In this document: piece by piece, positions 1 through 9,069 of the stretch
Position numbering within the stretch: position 1 is the stretch's first letter
Layout of the letters: the number at the start of each line of letters is the position of its first letter
Assembly: GCA_938049385.1 (NCBI GenBank)
Contig: CALIBQ010000042.1
Span: 1-35,846 of the forward strand
From: an uncultured Anaerolineae bacterium
Lineage (GTDB): Bacteria; Chloroflexota; Anaerolineae; JACIWP01
Direction: 5' to 3'
Length of the DNA stretch: 35,846 nucleotides
The notes under the pieces: model-generated
Seen by the model: the letters and a program-made list of their open reading frames with translations, nothing else
Told to the model about the DNA's origin: nothing
Databases searched by the model: none
Translations under genes and position numbers: made by a program

Positions 1-1
1 G

Positions 2-82
2 CTCTCCGACCAGGCGGAGGAGTCTATTCGCAAGGCCCTGCCCCAAGTGCGGCGGGTGTTGATTCATCTGGAGCCGGCATAG
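2..82 (+). CDS. Cation diffusion facilitator family transporter, C-terminal fragment
   Basis: Only the last 26 codons are in the window; the gene begins upstream of base 1. The reading frame ends in VLIHLEPA followed by TAG. This matches the end of the cytoplasmic domain of cation diffusion facilitator (CDF) efflux proteins, where an amphipathic helix is followed by a beta strand ending in a His-x-Glu-Pro motif. CDF proteins export divalent metals such as Zn, Fe or Mn by proton antiport. The comEA-like gene starts 31 bp downstream on the same strand, so the two may be co-transcribed. With so little sequence the family call is tentative and the metal cannot be inferred. Confidence 0.55.
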   Translation, partial: LSDQAEESIRKALPQVRRVLIHLEPA

Positions 83-83
83 A

Positions 84-97
84 CGGTCCCCAACGTC
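84..97. other. No feature; short spacer between CDF fragment and comEA
   Basis: The 31 bp between the CDF stop codon and the comEA start hold no recognisable promoter or terminator. An AGGAAG sequence about 10 bp before the ATG at 114 could serve as a weak ribosome binding site. The tight spacing is the only support for co-transcription. Confidence 0.3.
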
Positions 98-113
98 AGC
101 AGGAAGCGCGGCC

Positions 114-767
114 ATGCACTGGTGGGAACGCGAACGAAGCACGATTCTGCTGGGTCTGTTCAATCTGTTGGTCGTCGGTGGGCTGGTGTTCCTCCTGCGC
201 CGGCCGCCCCCCTCCAGCGTCGAACTGGTGCTTCCGCCGCCCACCCCGACCCCACCTGCGACGGCCACCCCTGCCCCCACCGCTACTCAGGTTCCTACAC
301 CAACCCCTGGTCCCCTGCGGGTATATATCTGCGGAGCTGTACGCTCCCCCGATGTGTATGCCCTGCCGGCCGGCAGTATCGTGCGGGACGCGCTGATGGC
401 CGCCGGCGGGCCGGCGGAAGGCGCCGACCTGACGCGAGTCAACTTGGCGCGCGAGGTGCATGACCAGGATTACATCTACATCCCGGTGAAGGGCGAGACC
501 AGCATCCCCACGGTTGCGGTGCCGGCCGCCGCCACCCCCACATCCGCCGCGGCGGCCAAGGAAGCCAGCGCTGTCATGCCGGCGTATCCGCTGGATATTA
601 ACAGCGCCGCACTGGAGGAGCTGGAGACCCTGCCAGGCATCGGGCCGGTGCTGGCACAGCGCATCATAGACCATCGTCCGTATGTCAGCCTGGAGGAACT
701 GCTGAACGTGCCGGGGATTGGGCCGGCGACCTACGAGAAAATTAAGGATAAGCTCGTGGTGCGGTGA
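114..767 (+). CDS. comEA: ComEA-like DNA-binding competence protein (SLBB + helix-hairpin-helix)
   Basis: This 217-aa protein has the ComEA architecture. A short basic N-terminus and one transmembrane helix (about residues 12-29) are followed by a Pro/Thr-rich linker (38-66) and an SLBB domain (about 68-128, RVYICGAV...). The C-terminus carries a tandem helix-hairpin-helix domain (about 158-217) beginning LDINSA, with two hairpins reading LPGIGP and VPGIGP. ComEA anchors at the outer face of the membrane and binds incoming double-stranded DNA during transformation. No comEC channel gene is visible, so competence itself cannot be concluded. ATG at 114 is chosen because it directly precedes the membrane anchor. 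Helix-hairpin-helix proteins of this type also occur in non-competent bacteria. Confidence 0.85.
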   Translation: MHWWERERSTILLGLFNLLVVGGLVFLLRRPPPSSVELVLPPPTPTPPATATPAPTATQVPTPTPGPLRVYICGAVRSPDVYALPAGSIVRDALMAAGGPAEGADLTRVNLAREVHDQDYIYIPVKGETSIPTVAVPAAATPTSAAAAKEASAVMPAYPLDINSAALEELETLPGIGPVLAQRIIDHRPYVSLEELLNVPGIGPATYEKIKDKLVVR

Positions 768-783
768 AAGCCGGCCGCGCAGA

Positions 784-797
784 GTAAGCGCGCTTAC
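784..797. repeat. Perfect 14-bp palindrome downstream of comEA
   Basis: The sequence GTAAGCGCGCTTAC is its own reverse complement and lies 17 bp after the comEA stop codon. It could be a protein-binding site or part of the 3' end structure of the comEA transcript. Nothing else identifies it. Confidence 0.3.
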
Positions 798-864
798 AGA
801 AGGGGTATGGAAGGCTGGTGTATAAGAAAATTACCAATCTTCCTCCTCCTTCTTTTGTGCGGTG

Positions 865-909
865 GGGCGGTGGTGTTCTCTGTCGAGCACTGCCGCCCTA
901 TCGTTTTTT
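865..909 (+). terminator. Probable intrinsic terminator for comEA
   Basis: An 11-bp stem containing two G-U pairs (865-875 with 888-898) encloses a 12-nt loop. Six T residues follow at 904-909, five bases after the stem. It sits between the convergent comEA and aroQ genes and reads in the comEA direction. The T-run overlaps the aroQ stop codon on the other strand. The distance from stem to T-tract makes it less than ideal. Confidence 0.45.
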
Positions 910-1354
910 ACGGGCGGCGCCGCAGGTATCCGACCAGGCCCCGCAGTCCCAGCAAATAGCTTTCCGGCCCGAACCCGCAGATGGTGCCGATACAGACCGG
1001 CGCCAGGTACGAGTGGTGTCGGAACGGCTCGCGGGCAAAGATGTTGGAGAGGTGCACCTCCACCGCCGGCAGGCCGACGCCGGCGACGGCGTCCCGCAGG
1101 GCAATGCTGGTGTGCGTGTAAGCGCCGGCGTTGATGAGCACGCCATCCGCCCATTCCGCCGACTCATGTAGGGCGTCCACCAGCACACCCTCGTGATTCG
1201 ACTGGACAATGCGCAGTTCCACGTCCAGCTCTTGCGCGAGTTCCCGCAAGGACTGGTTGATTTCATCCAGGGTGGCATGGCCGTAAATGCCCACTTCACG
1301 CCGGCCCAGCAGGTTAAGGTTGGGGCCGTGCAGGACCAGCACATGTAGCGCCAT
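908..1354 (-). CDS. aroQ: Type II 3-dehydroquinate dehydratase
   Basis: The 148-aa product is the usual size for the dodecameric type II enzyme, which removes water from 3-dehydroquinate to give 3-dehydroshikimate (third shikimate step). It opens with the family signature HGPNLNLLG (residues 9-17), followed by the catalytic Tyr in GIYGH (about residue 24). The substrate-binding [10 protein letters not shown] segment (about 75-84) and EVHLSN (about 98-103) are also present. The ATG at 1354 has a GGAGG ribosome site 5 bases upstream. The gene lies 14 bp after aroKB and is the last gene of the aromatic operon. It ends facing comEA. Confidence 0.97.
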   Translation of the reverse strand: MALHVLVLHGPNLNLLGRREVGIYGHATLDEINQSLRELAQELDVELRIVQSNHEGVLVDALHESAEWADGVLINAGAYTHTSIALRDAVAGVGLPAVEVHLSNIFAREPFRHHSYLAPVCIGTICGFGPESYLLGLRGLVGYLRRRP

Positions 1355-1368
1355 AGGAACCTCCTAAA

Positions 1369-2958
1369 TCATCTGGTTGAAATGCGGGTCCGCCGCAGTG
1401 CCTCCAGGACGACCTCTGCCGGCACATCCTCTGCAATGTCCACTGCCCCGATGGTGCGCGGCAGGATCCAGCGCAGGCGGCCGTGCCGGCGCTTCTTGTC
1501 GCTCGCCATAGCGTCCAGCACCTGTTCCGGGGTGAATATACCGGGCCAGCCGGTTGGCAGTCCCAGATGTCGGAGCGCACCGCCGATGCGCTCGGCCAAC
1601 GTCGGCGTACAGTATCCCATCATCTCCGCGATCTGCACAGCGATCATCATGCCGCCGGCTACCGCCTCGCCGTGCGGCATGCTGTAGCCGCTGAGGCGCT
1701 CCAGGGCGTGGCCGGCCGTATGCCCTAGGTTGAGGACGGCGCGCCAGCCCTGTTCATGGGGGTCGCGCTGGACCACGTCAATCTTCACCTGCAGGGCGCG
1801 GGCGATGACCTCGGACCAGGGCCAGGGCGGGCCGGCGGTCAGGATATCGAACAGCGCCGGGTCGGCGATGACAGCGGCTTTCAGCGCCTCGGCCAGCCCC
1901 TGCCGCATCTGCGCCGGCGGCAGGCTCTCCAGCACCAGCGGATCAATCAGCACCAAGCGCGGCTGATGGAACGCCCCCACCAGGTTCTTGCCGCGCGGCA
2001 GGTCCACGCCGGTCTTGCCGCCCACCGAGGCATCAATCATCGCCAGGAGCGTAGTCGGCACCTGCACGAACGGCACGCCGCGCATATAGGTTGCGGCGGC
2101 GAACCCTGCGACATCGCCGACGACGCCGCCCCCCAGCGCCACCACCAGGCCGGCACGGTCCAGGCCGGCAGACAGGAACTGCTCGTACAGGCCGGCGGCA
2201 GTTTCCAGCGTCTTGAAGGACTCCCCATCGGGTATCAGGGCCGGCCAGGCTTCCAGGCCGGCGGCTCCCAGGCTCTTCCGCAGGTGCTCGCCGTACAATC
2301 CCCACACCGTTGGGTTGCTGACGATGACGATCCTGCTCCAGCTACCCAGCCGGCGGATGAGAAGGCCGGCCTGCTCCAGCGCTCCCTCCAGAATGTAAAT
2401 ATGATACGCGCAATCAGTGAGTTCAACCCTGAGTAAATGGGCGCGCCAGATGCGCAGGACCGCCTCGACCACCTCCTCGATTGGCCGGCCGGTGGTATCC
2501 ACGTGCCAGGTCAGGGCGGAGTAGGCGGCCCGGCGCCCTTCCAAGATGCGCCGCGCCTCCGCCAAAGGGTCGGGAGCGTTCAGGAGCGGCCGGCCGTGCT
2601 CGCCGGCCAGCCGCTTGATCACCTCTTCCGGTGGTGCCCACAGGCATACCACCCGCCCGCTGGCCTCCATCACTTGGCGGTTGGCCGGGTTGACCAGCGC
2701 CCCGCCGCCGGTGGCGATGACCAGGCCGGCCAGGCCGGCCAGCTCGCGGCAGACCTCCGCTTCTATTTGGCGGAAGGCCGGCTCTCCCATCCGAGCGAAA
2801 ATTTCAGGAATGGACATCCCGGCGCGTTCTGCAATCAGCTCATCCATGTCCACGAACGGCCGGCCCAGCCGCTCCGCCACCCGCCGGCCGACAGTGCTTT
2901 TGCCGGTGCCCATGAAACCGGTCAGGATGAGGTTGCGGGAATCTGCTGTGTCTGTCAT
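1369..2958 (-). CDS. aroKB: Bifunctional shikimate kinase / 3-dehydroquinate synthase fusion (AroKB)
   Basis: A single 529-aa frame encodes two shikimate enzymes. Residues 1 to about 170 form shikimate kinase, with a P-loop GFMGTGKST at 14-22, the shikimate-binding DMDELI and the ATGGGAL motif near 82. Residues from about 172 to the end form 3-dehydroquinate synthase, with the NAD- and metal-binding region GGGVVGDVAG, then PTTLLAMIDASVGGKTG and later NLGHTAGHALE. The two parts catalyse steps 5 and 2, so they are not consecutive. Fusions in this order are known, for example in Thermotoga. No stop or frameshift separates the halves. The ATG overlaps the aroC stop codon by 4 bp (ATGA), implying translational coupling. 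Confidence 0.96.
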   Translation of the reverse strand: MTDTADSRNLILTGFMGTGKSTVGRRVAERLGRPFVDMDELIAERAGMSIPEIFARMGEPAFRQIEAEVCRELAGLAGLVIATGGGALVNPANRQVMEASGRVVCLWAPPEEVIKRLAGEHGRPLLNAPDPLAEARRILEGRRAAYSALTWHVDTTGRPIEEVVEAVLRIWRAHLLRVELTDCAYHIYILEGALEQAGLLIRRLGSWSRIVIVSNPTVWGLYGEHLRKSLGAAGLEAWPALIPDGESFKTLETAAGLYEQFLSAGLDRAGLVVALGGGVVGDVAGFAAATYMRGVPFVQVPTTLLAMIDASVGGKTGVDLPRGKNLVGAFHQPRLVLIDPLVLESLPPAQMRQGLAEALKAAVIADPALFDILTAGPPWPWSEVIARALQVKIDVVQRDPHEQGWRAVLNLGHTAGHALERLSGYSMPHGEAVAGGMMIAVQIAEMMGYCTPTLAERIGGALRHLGLPTGWPGIFTPEQVLDAMASDKKRRHGRLRWILPRTIGAVDIAEDVPAEVVLEALRRTRISTR

Positions 2959-4106
2959 CGCTCGCTTCCCAACAGCGGATCGTCCAGCACGACGGCCTCG
3001 CGCTGGAAATGGGCGCGCACATCTTCTATGTGATCGCCGCCGAATTTCTCCAGGAAAGCGTCGGCCAGCACCCAGGCCACCACCGCTTCCCCCACGATGG
3101 ATGCCGCCGGCACAGCGCAGACATCGGAGCGCTCGTACTGCGTCATGGCCGGCGCTCCCGTGCGCATGTCCACCGAGCGGCGCTGGGTGAGGGTGGTGGG
3201 GATGGGTTTCATGGCGGCGCGCACGACGAGCGGCATGCCGTTGGTCATGCCGCCCTCCAGCCCGCCGGCGCGGTTCGAGACGCGCCGCGGCCGGCAGTGT
3301 GCCCCGGGCAGGAATTCATCGTGCACCTGCGTGCCGGGCAGGCCGGCATTCTCGAAGGCCGGCCCAATTTCCACCCCTTTCACCGCTGGGATGCTCATCA
3401 CTGCCGCGGCCAGCCGGGCGTCCAGCCGGCGGTCGGCCTGCACGTGGCTTCCCAGCCCCACTGGCAGGCCCACCGCCCCGACCACGAAAATGCCGCCCAG
3501 GGAATCGCCGGCGGCCCGGGCAGAATCAATGGCCTCGCGCATGGCCTGGGCCGCTGTGGGGTCCGGACAGCGTACATCGTTCTCTTCCGCGCTTGCCCAC
3601 AGTGCCGGCAGAGGTCTATCCGGGATATCTGCCGCCGCCGGTCCAATGCGCTCCACATAGCTTCCCACCCGGATGCCGAACTGCCTCAGAAGCATCTTCG
3701 CCACCGCGCCGACCGCCACCCGCGCCGCCGTCTCGCGGGCGCTGGCGCGCTCCAGCACCGGCCGGGCATCATCGAAGCCGTATTTGACCATGCCGGCGTA
3801 GTCGGCGTGGCCGGGGCGCGGCACGGTAACTGCCGGCAGGGGGCGGTCGCGCCAGTTCTCCCAATCGCGGTTGGCGATAGACAGCACCAGCGGCGCGCCG
3901 CTGGTGCACCCCTGCCATATGCCGCCCAGGATGGCGACCTCGTCTCGCTCGATCTGCATGCGGCCGCCGCGGCCGTACCCGACCTGGCGCCGGCGCAGTT
4001 CGGCATTAATATCCTCGGCCCGAACCTGCAGTCCCGCCGGCAGGCCGTCAATCACTGCCACCAGCGCCGGCCCGTGTGATTCTCCGCCTGTCAGAAAACG
4101 CAGCAT
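2955..4106 (-). CDS. aroC: Chorismate synthase
   Basis: This 383-aa protein matches chorismate synthase, which makes chorismate from EPSP using reduced FMN (last common step). Visible signatures are GGESHGPAL near residue 7, the RxxGYGRGGRM segment near 45, and ERASARETAARVAVGA near 130, which helps bind flavin and substrate. Near residues 285-290 is the conserved GGMTNG block. Length is normal for bacterial enzymes. The gene follows aroE after 9 bp and its stop overlaps the aroKB start. There is no flavin reductase domain, so it would be the monofunctional type that relies on an external source of reduced FMN. Confidence 0.97.
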   Translation of the reverse strand: MLRFLTGGESHGPALVAVIDGLPAGLQVRAEDINAELRRRQVGYGRGGRMQIERDEVAILGGIWQGCTSGAPLVLSIANRDWENWRDRPLPAVTVPRPGHADYAGMVKYGFDDARPVLERASARETAARVAVGAVAKMLLRQFGIRVGSYVERIGPAAADIPDRPLPALWASAEENDVRCPDPTAAQAMREAIDSARAAGDSLGGIFVVGAVGLPVGLGSHVQADRRLDARLAAAVMSIPAVKGVEIGPAFENAGLPGTQVHDEFLPGAHCRPRRVSNRAGGLEGGMTNGMPLVVRAAMKPIPTTLTQRRSVDMRTGAPAMTQYERSDVCAVPAASIVGEAVVAWVLADAFLEKFGGDHIEDVRAHFQREAVVLDDPLLGSER

Positions 4107-4115
4107 ATCTGCCCC

Positions 4116-4964
4116 CTATGCTTCCCCCAACGCGCGCAGGCAGGCCTGGCGCATCACCTCAACCGGCGCATCCTGCCCGGTCCAGTGCTTGAACGCCACC
4201 GCACCCTGCCAGATTAACATCTCCAGCCCGCTGACCGCCCGTGCGCCGGCCTCGCGCGCCTGCCGTAATAAGACTGTCTCCCGCGGCCGATAGACCAGGT
4301 CCATGACTGCCATGCCCGGGTGCAGGTGCACCTCCGCCGGCAGGGGGCTTTCCCCGGCGTGATGCGGCCACATGCCGACCGGAGTACAGTTCACCACCAA
4401 GTCCACCTCCGCCGGCGCCTGCTCTACCGCCTCCACACTGCCCCCCTCTACGGTCGCGCGCATGTCATCGGCCAGCCGGCGGGCGCGCGCCGGCGTACGG
4501 GCATAGATGAGCACCTGTGCGCCGCGCAGGAGCAGGCCGTAGACGGCGGCGCGTGCCGACCCGCCGGCGCCCAGCACCAGCGCGCGCCGGCCGTGCAGAG
4601 GCACCTCTGCTTGATCCAGCGCGGCCAGGAAACCGTGCACGTCGGTGTTGTCGCCGATCAGGTACTCCCCATCCACGCAAATGGTGTTCACTGCGCCCAC
4701 CGCTTTTGCCGCCGGCGAGAGGACGTCCAGGAAGGGGATGACCGTCTCTTTGTGCGGGATAGTGACGTTGGCGCCGGCCAACCCCAGCGCCCGCAGGCCT
4801 CGCACGGCATCGCCCAGATACTGCGGCGGGACCGGGAAAGCCGCATAACGCCAGTTCAGGCCCAGTGCCTCAAAGGCGGCGTTGTGCATCACTGGGGAAA
4901 GGGAATGCTCCACCGGCCAGCCGATAATGCCCGTCAAACGCGTGTTTGCGTCCATGCCGCTCAT
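4116..4964 (-). CDS. aroE: Shikimate dehydrogenase (NADP+)
   Basis: The 282-aa product carries the AroE substrate-binding start GWPVEHSLSPVMHNAAF (residues 15-31) and the catalytic Lys in NVTIPHKE (about 87). It also has a Rossmann glycine-rich loop GAGGSARAAV (about 132-141) and the C-terminal family motif GLEMLIWQGAVAF. It reduces 3-dehydroshikimate to shikimate. Two starts are possible, ATG at 4964 and an ATG three codons later. The AGGAGG ribosome site lies inside the last codons of aroA, 6 bp upstream, which supports coupling to aroA translation. It has the normal length and all key residues. Confidence 0.96.
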   Translation of the reverse strand: MSGMDANTRLTGIIGWPVEHSLSPVMHNAAFEALGLNWRYAAFPVPPQYLGDAVRGLRALGLAGANVTIPHKETVIPFLDVLSPAAKAVGAVNTICVDGEYLIGDNTDVHGFLAALDQAEVPLHGRRALVLGAGGSARAAVYGLLLRGAQVLIYARTPARARRLADDMRATVEGGSVEAVEQAPAEVDLVVNCTPVGMWPHHAGESPLPAEVHLHPGMAVMDLVYRPRETVLLRQAREAGARAVSGLEMLIWQGAVAFKHWTGQDAPVEVMRQACLRALGEA

Positions 4965-4970
4965 CCTTAT

Positions 4971-6293
4971 TCATCCTCCTGACGTCCGGATTTGGGCGCC
5001 CAGCGCGGCGAGGGTGTCTATAAATCCCGGGTACGAATCAGCGGCACAGCCAGCATCCTGCACGACCGTTTCGCCGTCGGCGACCAGGCCGGCGACCATC
5101 ATGCACATCGCCACGCGGTGGTCGCCGCCGCTGTCCACCACCGCGCCGCGCAGGGACGTTGGCCCTTCGATGACCATGCCGTCAGGAAGCTCCTCCACCC
5201 GCGCCCCCAGCCGGCGCAACTGCGCCGTCATGGCCGTGATGCGGTCCGTCTCTTTGACGCGCAGTTCCGCCGCGTCGCGAATGACGGTTTGGCCGTGCGC
5301 CTGGGCGGCCACCACCGCCAGGACCGGCAGTTCGTCTATGGCGCGCGGTATGAGGTCGCCGGCGACTTCCGTCCCCCGCAGTTCGCCGGCCCGCACCCGC
5401 AGGTCGCCCACCGGTTCGTCGCCGGCCGTGTGCTGGTCCAGCACCTCGATGCACGCGCCCATGGCCCACAGCGCGTCCAGCAGGCCGGTGCGCGTGGGGT
5501 TCAGCCCCACGTTCTCGATGATGATATCCGAACCAGGCACCAGGACGCCGGCGGCAATGAGAAAGGCCGCGGAGGACAAATCTCCCGGCACCTCCATCTG
5601 CAGGGGCGTAAGGTGGCGCGCCGGCCGGATGCGCACGCTCAACCCATCCTCGTAAATGTCGGCGCCCATGGCGCGCAGCATGCGCTCCGTATGATCGCGC
5701 GAAGGGGCCGGGTTATGCAAATGGGTTTCCCCCTCGGCGTACAGGCCGGCGAGCAGGAGCGCCGATTTCACCTGAGCCGAGGCCACCGGCAGGGTATAAG
5801 TGATGCCGTGTAAGGGCCGGCCCTCAATGGATAACGGCGCGCGGCCGTCTGTATCGCGGATGACCGCCCCCATCAGGCGCAGGGGTTCCGTCACGCGCCG
5901 CATGGGGCGCTTGAGAAGCTGGGGGTCACCGGTGAGCATCACATCGAAGGGCTGGCCGGCCAGGATGCCGCACAGCAGGCGCATGGTGGTGCCGGAGCGC
6001 TGGCAGTCGAGCGGCCCGGCCGGCGCACGCAGGCCGCGCAGTCCTTGTCCCCGGATGGTCAGCCGGCCCATGCCGTGACGTGGGTCGAAGTCGTGGACGC
6101 GAATGTCCACCCCCAGTGCCTGCATACAGCGCATGGTGGCGGAGCAGTCCCCCTCCAATAGGGCGCCGGCGACCTCCGACGTCCCATCCGCCAGCGCGCC
6201 CAGCAGGAGGGCGCGGTGAGAGATGGACTTGTCGCCCGGCACGCGGACGCGGCCCCTCAGCGGCTGACGAGATAGGGTGACGACGGCGTTCAT
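4971..6293 (-). CDS. aroA: 5-enolpyruvylshikimate-3-phosphate synthase
   Basis: This 440-aa protein is EPSP synthase, which transfers enolpyruvate from PEP to shikimate 3-phosphate. The first signature, PGDKSISHRALLLGAL (about 18-33), binds both substrates. The second, LDCQRSGTTMRLLCGIL (about 94-110), contains the PEP-binding region. The late segment ELRVKETDRI (about 343-352) is also characteristic. The Ser after Gln-Arg, where many plant-type enzymes have Asn-Ala-Gly-Thr, suggests a class other than the glyphosate-sensitive class I. That is an inference only. The start codon overlaps the tyrA stop by 4 bp (ATGA). Confidence 0.96.
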   Translation of the reverse strand: MNAVVTLSRQPLRGRVRVPGDKSISHRALLLGALADGTSEVAGALLEGDCSATMRCMQALGVDIRVHDFDPRHGMGRLTIRGQGLRGLRAPAGPLDCQRSGTTMRLLCGILAGQPFDVMLTGDPQLLKRPMRRVTEPLRLMGAVIRDTDGRAPLSIEGRPLHGITYTLPVASAQVKSALLLAGLYAEGETHLHNPAPSRDHTERMLRAMGADIYEDGLSVRIRPARHLTPLQMEVPGDLSSAAFLIAAGVLVPGSDIIIENVGLNPTRTGLLDALWAMGACIEVLDQHTAGDEPVGDLRVRAGELRGTEVAGDLIPRAIDELPVLAVVAAQAHGQTVIRDAAELRVKETDRITAMTAQLRRLGARVEELPDGMVIEGPTSLRGAVVDSGGDHRVAMCMMVAGLVADGETVVQDAGCAADSYPGFIDTLAALGAQIRTSGG

Positions 6294-7165
6294 AGGTTCA
6301 GCTCCCGCCGCCGGCGGCTGGCCGCCTCGATGTGCTCGCGCAGCGCGGCTTCACCGCCGGCCTCGATGAGTGCATAAAGCTGGTCGAACTGCTGTCGGAA
6401 CACTTTCATGGTGTGCAAAATGTTCTCCTGATTGGTGAGGAAGATGTCGAGCATCATGTCGGGGTCGCTGGCGGCCAGACGAGTGGTATCGCGAAAGCCG
6501 CTGGCGGCCAGGGACCAGAGGTCAGGGTCCTGCTGAGCGCCGGCCATGACCGCTCCCATCAGCGAGAGCGCTACCGTATGCGGCAAGTGGCTGACCCACG
6601 CCACCATGCGGTCATGGTCCGCGGCATCCAGCACCATAGGCACCGCGCCCACCGCCTGGGCCAATGCCTTGCCCCGCGCCAGGGCCTGCGGCGAGGTGCG
6701 CGGCAGTGGGGAGAGGAGGAAGGGCCGGCCGGCGAACAGGTCCGGCTGGGCGGCTCCGATGCCGGCCTGCTCCTTGCCGCACATGGGGTGGCCGCCCAGA
6801 GGCTGAACATGGGCCGGCAGATGTTCCATGGCCTGCACGATGCGCGCTTTTGTGCTGGCCAGGTCCATGACCAGAGCGCCGGCCTGCAAATGCGGCCCAA
6901 GCTCTGGGAGCTGGCGCAGTATGACTCGCGGCGGGGTCGCCAGCACGACGATATCCGCCTGCGCCGCACCCTCGGCCAGGTCGGTGGTGCCGTGGTGGAT
7001 CCAGCCGCGCTCCAGGGCGGCGCGCAGGCTTTCCGGCCGGCGTGAGACGCCCACCACACGCCGGCAGGCACGGCGCGTAGCCAAGGCACCGGCCAGCGAG
7101 CCGCCCATCAATCCCAGGCCGACCACTGCTACGCATGCGCCGGCAAAATCGGGCTCCTCGCTCAT
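6290..7165 (-). CDS. tyrA: Prephenate dehydrogenase
   Basis: The 291-aa product has an N-terminal dinucleotide-binding fold ([15 protein letters not shown], about 14-28). It also has the prephenate-binding signature [12 protein letters not shown] (about 126-137) and the WVSHLPH segment (about 193-199). It oxidatively decarboxylates prephenate to 4-hydroxyphenylpyruvate, the precursor of tyrosine. The length corresponds to a catalytic domain only. There is no C-terminal ACT domain, so feedback by tyrosine may act elsewhere, for example on DAHP synthase or on the leader. It could instead prefer arogenate; sequence alone does not settle this. Both ends overlap neighbours by 4 bp. Confidence 0.93.
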   Translation of the reverse strand: MSEEPDFAGACVAVVGLGLMGGSLAGALATRRACRRVVGVSRRPESLRAALERGWIHHGTTDLAEGAAQADIVVLATPPRVILRQLPELGPHLQAGALVMDLASTKARIVQAMEHLPAHVQPLGGHPMCGKEQAGIGAAQPDLFAGRPFLLSPLPRTSPQALARGKALAQAVGAVPMVLDAADHDRMVAWVSHLPHTVALSLMGAVMAGAQQDPDLWSLAASGFRDTTRLAASDPDMMLDIFLTNQENILHTMKVFRQQFDQLYALIEAGGEAALREHIEAASRRRRELNL

Positions 7166-8193
7166 ACGCCGGCCTCCAGCGTGAGCTTACGGTCCACGGC
7201 CTGGGCCACGCGTGCCAGGTCGCGCATCAGCGCGGCGAACTTGTCCGGTTTGAGCGACTGCATGCCGTCTGAGAGCGCTTCTTCCGGCCGAGGATGCACC
7301 TCAATAAGGAGGCCATCGGCGCCGGCTGCTACCGCCGCCTTGGCTACCGCCGGCACCAGGTCCCATTTGCCGGTGCCGTGGCTGGGGTCCAGCAGGACCG
7401 GCAGATGGCTGAGCTGTTTCAGCACCGGCACGGCGTTAATATCCACGGTGTTGCGGGTGTAGGTTTCGAAGGTGCGGATGCCGCGCTCGCAGAGGATGAC
7501 GTTGGGATTGCCGGCGGCCAGGATGTACTCCGCGGACATCAGAAACTCCTCTAACCGGGACATCATGCCGCGTTTTAGGAGCACCGGCTTGTGTGTCAGG
7601 CCCACCTCGTGCAGGAGGGCAAAGTTCTGGGAGTTGCGGGCGCCGATCTGGAGGATATCCGCATATTCGCTGACCAGCTCTACGTCTGTGGGGCTGACGA
7701 CCTCGGTCACGACCGGCAGGCCGGTCAGCGCCCGCGCCTCCGCCAGGTATTCCAGGCCTTCTCTGCCCAGCCCCTGGAAGGAATACGGGGAAGTGCGCGG
7801 TTTGAAGGCGCCGCCGCGCAGGATCTGGGCGCCGGCCTTCTTCACAGCAATGGCGGTTTCGATGAGCTGTTCGCGCGATTCCACGGCGCAGGGGCCGGCC
7901 ATGACCACAATCTCCTCGCCGCCGATGCGCACGTTCCCCACCTGCACCACAGTGCGTCCCTGCACGAACTCACTGCTGGCCAGCTTGAATGGGTGCAGGA
8001 TAGGTACTGCCCGCTCCACACCGTTAAGGCGCTCGATCTGGTGCACGGGCAGATTGCGCTCGTCGCCGATGATGCCGACGATGGTGCGTTCCTCACCGAC
8101 CGACACATGGGTGCGCAGACCGAAGGAGTGCACTCGCTCTATCACTGCCTCCACATCTGCTTTTGTCGCGTCTCGCTTCATCACGATGATCAC
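7162..8193 (-). CDS. aroF: 3-deoxy-7-phosphoheptulonate (DAHP) synthase, type I beta with ferredoxin-like regulatory domain
   Basis: This 343-aa protein condenses PEP and erythrose 4-phosphate in the first step of the pathway. Residues 1 to about 70 resemble the ferredoxin-like regulatory domain of the Thermotoga-type enzyme, which mediates tyrosine feedback in that relative. The barrel follows, with GPCAVES (about 100-106), [16 protein letters not shown] (about 126-141), [18 protein letters not shown] and LDPSHGTGK. The start is GTG at 8193, with an AAAGGAGG ribosome site 7-8 bases upstream. It follows pheA after 21 bp. The gene name follows common usage for this class (aroF/aroG). Confidence 0.95.
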   Translation of the reverse strand: MIIVMKRDATKADVEAVIERVHSFGLRTHVSVGEERTIVGIIGDERNLPVHQIERLNGVERAVPILHPFKLASSEFVQGRTVVQVGNVRIGGEEIVVMAGPCAVESREQLIETAIAVKKAGAQILRGGAFKPRTSPYSFQGLGREGLEYLAEARALTGLPVVTEVVSPTDVELVSEYADILQIGARNSQNFALLHEVGLTHKPVLLKRGMMSRLEEFLMSAEYILAAGNPNVILCERGIRTFETYTRNTVDINAVPVLKQLSHLPVLLDPSHGTGKWDLVPAVAKAAVAAGADGLLIEVHPRPEEALSDGMQSLKPDKFAALMRDLARVAQAVDRKLTLEAGV

Positions 8194-8214
8194 TTCCCTT
8201 CCTCCTTTCCCTAA

Positions 8215-9069
8215 TTATTCACTGCCGTTATCGGTTTCCGCCGGCGTGGGGGCGGCGGGATACGAACCCAACACCTTGACGAAGGCCGCCCTGCGCAGGA
8301 GCCCCATGAGGGCTTTCTCACAGCGCGGCTCTTGCCAATGGCCCTCGAAATCCAGATAAAAGAGGTAATGCCAGGGCTTGTTGCGGCGGGGACGGGATTC
8401 CAGCTTGGTCAGGTTGATGTCCCGTTCGGCGAACTCGCCCAGGCAGTTGTAGAGGGCGCGCGGCACGTGCCGCGTGGCGAAGACCACCGAGGTCTTGCTG
8501 TGCTCCGTGCGCGGCGGGTCCTCTGTGCTGAGGACAAAGAAGCGGGTGTAGTTGAAGCGCAGGTCCTCGATATCGGCGTCGAGCACTTGGAGGCCGTACA
8601 TCTCGCCGGCCAGCCGGCTGGCGATGGCCGCCATGTCCGGCTGGGGGTTCTCGGCCAGGTCGCGGGCACTGCCGGCGGTGTCGTAGTAGCTTATCGGCTC
8701 GAAGTTGTGGCTGGCGATGTAGCGCTCGCACTGCGCCAGCGCCTGCGGGTGGGAGCGCACCCGCCGTATCTGCTCGATGGTTGTGCCGGGATTGGCCAGC
8801 AAGCAGTGCCGCACCCGCAGGATGACCTCCGCCCAGATTTTCAGGTCATATTCCAGCAAGAGGTCGTAGGACTGGTTGATGGAGCCGGCGGTGGAGTTCT
8901 CGATCGGCAGCATGCCGTGAGTGGCGCGCCCGCTCTCGATAGCCTCGAAGATTTCCTGCAGTGAGTGGCAGGGCAGGGTCTCGGTATCGCGCGGAAAATG
9001 CTGGTAGACCGCCTCTTCCGAATAGGCCCCGTGTTCTCCCTGGAAGGCGACCACAATCTTCCCCATCAT
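8215..9069 (-). CDS. pheA: Prephenate dehydratase with ACT domain
   Basis: The 284-aa product has an N-terminal catalytic domain with [13 protein letters not shown] and a [13 protein letters not shown] block (about 58-70). The catalytic TRFFVL motif follows near residue 175. The C-terminal ACT domain carries the LESRP motif (about 223-227), which binds phenylalanine in relatives. The enzyme converts prephenate to phenylpyruvate. No chorismate mutase domain is fused; that activity is supplied by aroH immediately upstream. The ATG at 9069 overlaps the aroH stop by 4 bp, and its ribosome site (GGAGG) lies within the end of aroH. Confidence 0.96.
   Translation of the reverse strand: MMGKIVVAFQGEHGAYSEEAVYQHFPRDTETLPCHSLQEIFEAIESGRATHGMLPIENSTAGSINQSYDLLLEYDLKIWAEVILRVRHCLLANPGTTIEQIRRVRSHPQALAQCERYIASHNFEPISYYDTAGSARDLAENPQPDMAAIASRLAGEMYGLQVLDADIEDLRFNYTRFFVLSTEDPPRTEHSKTSVVFATRHVPRALYNCLGEFAERDINLTKLESRPRRNKPWHYLFYLDFEGHWQEPRCEKALMGLLRRAAFVKVLGSYPAAPTPAETDNGSE

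Noticed and set aside
2437-3190. Long plus-strand frames antisense to aroKB and aroC
   Set aside because: They are Arg/Pro/His-rich mirror frames of conserved enzymes; no ribosome site or family match supports them.
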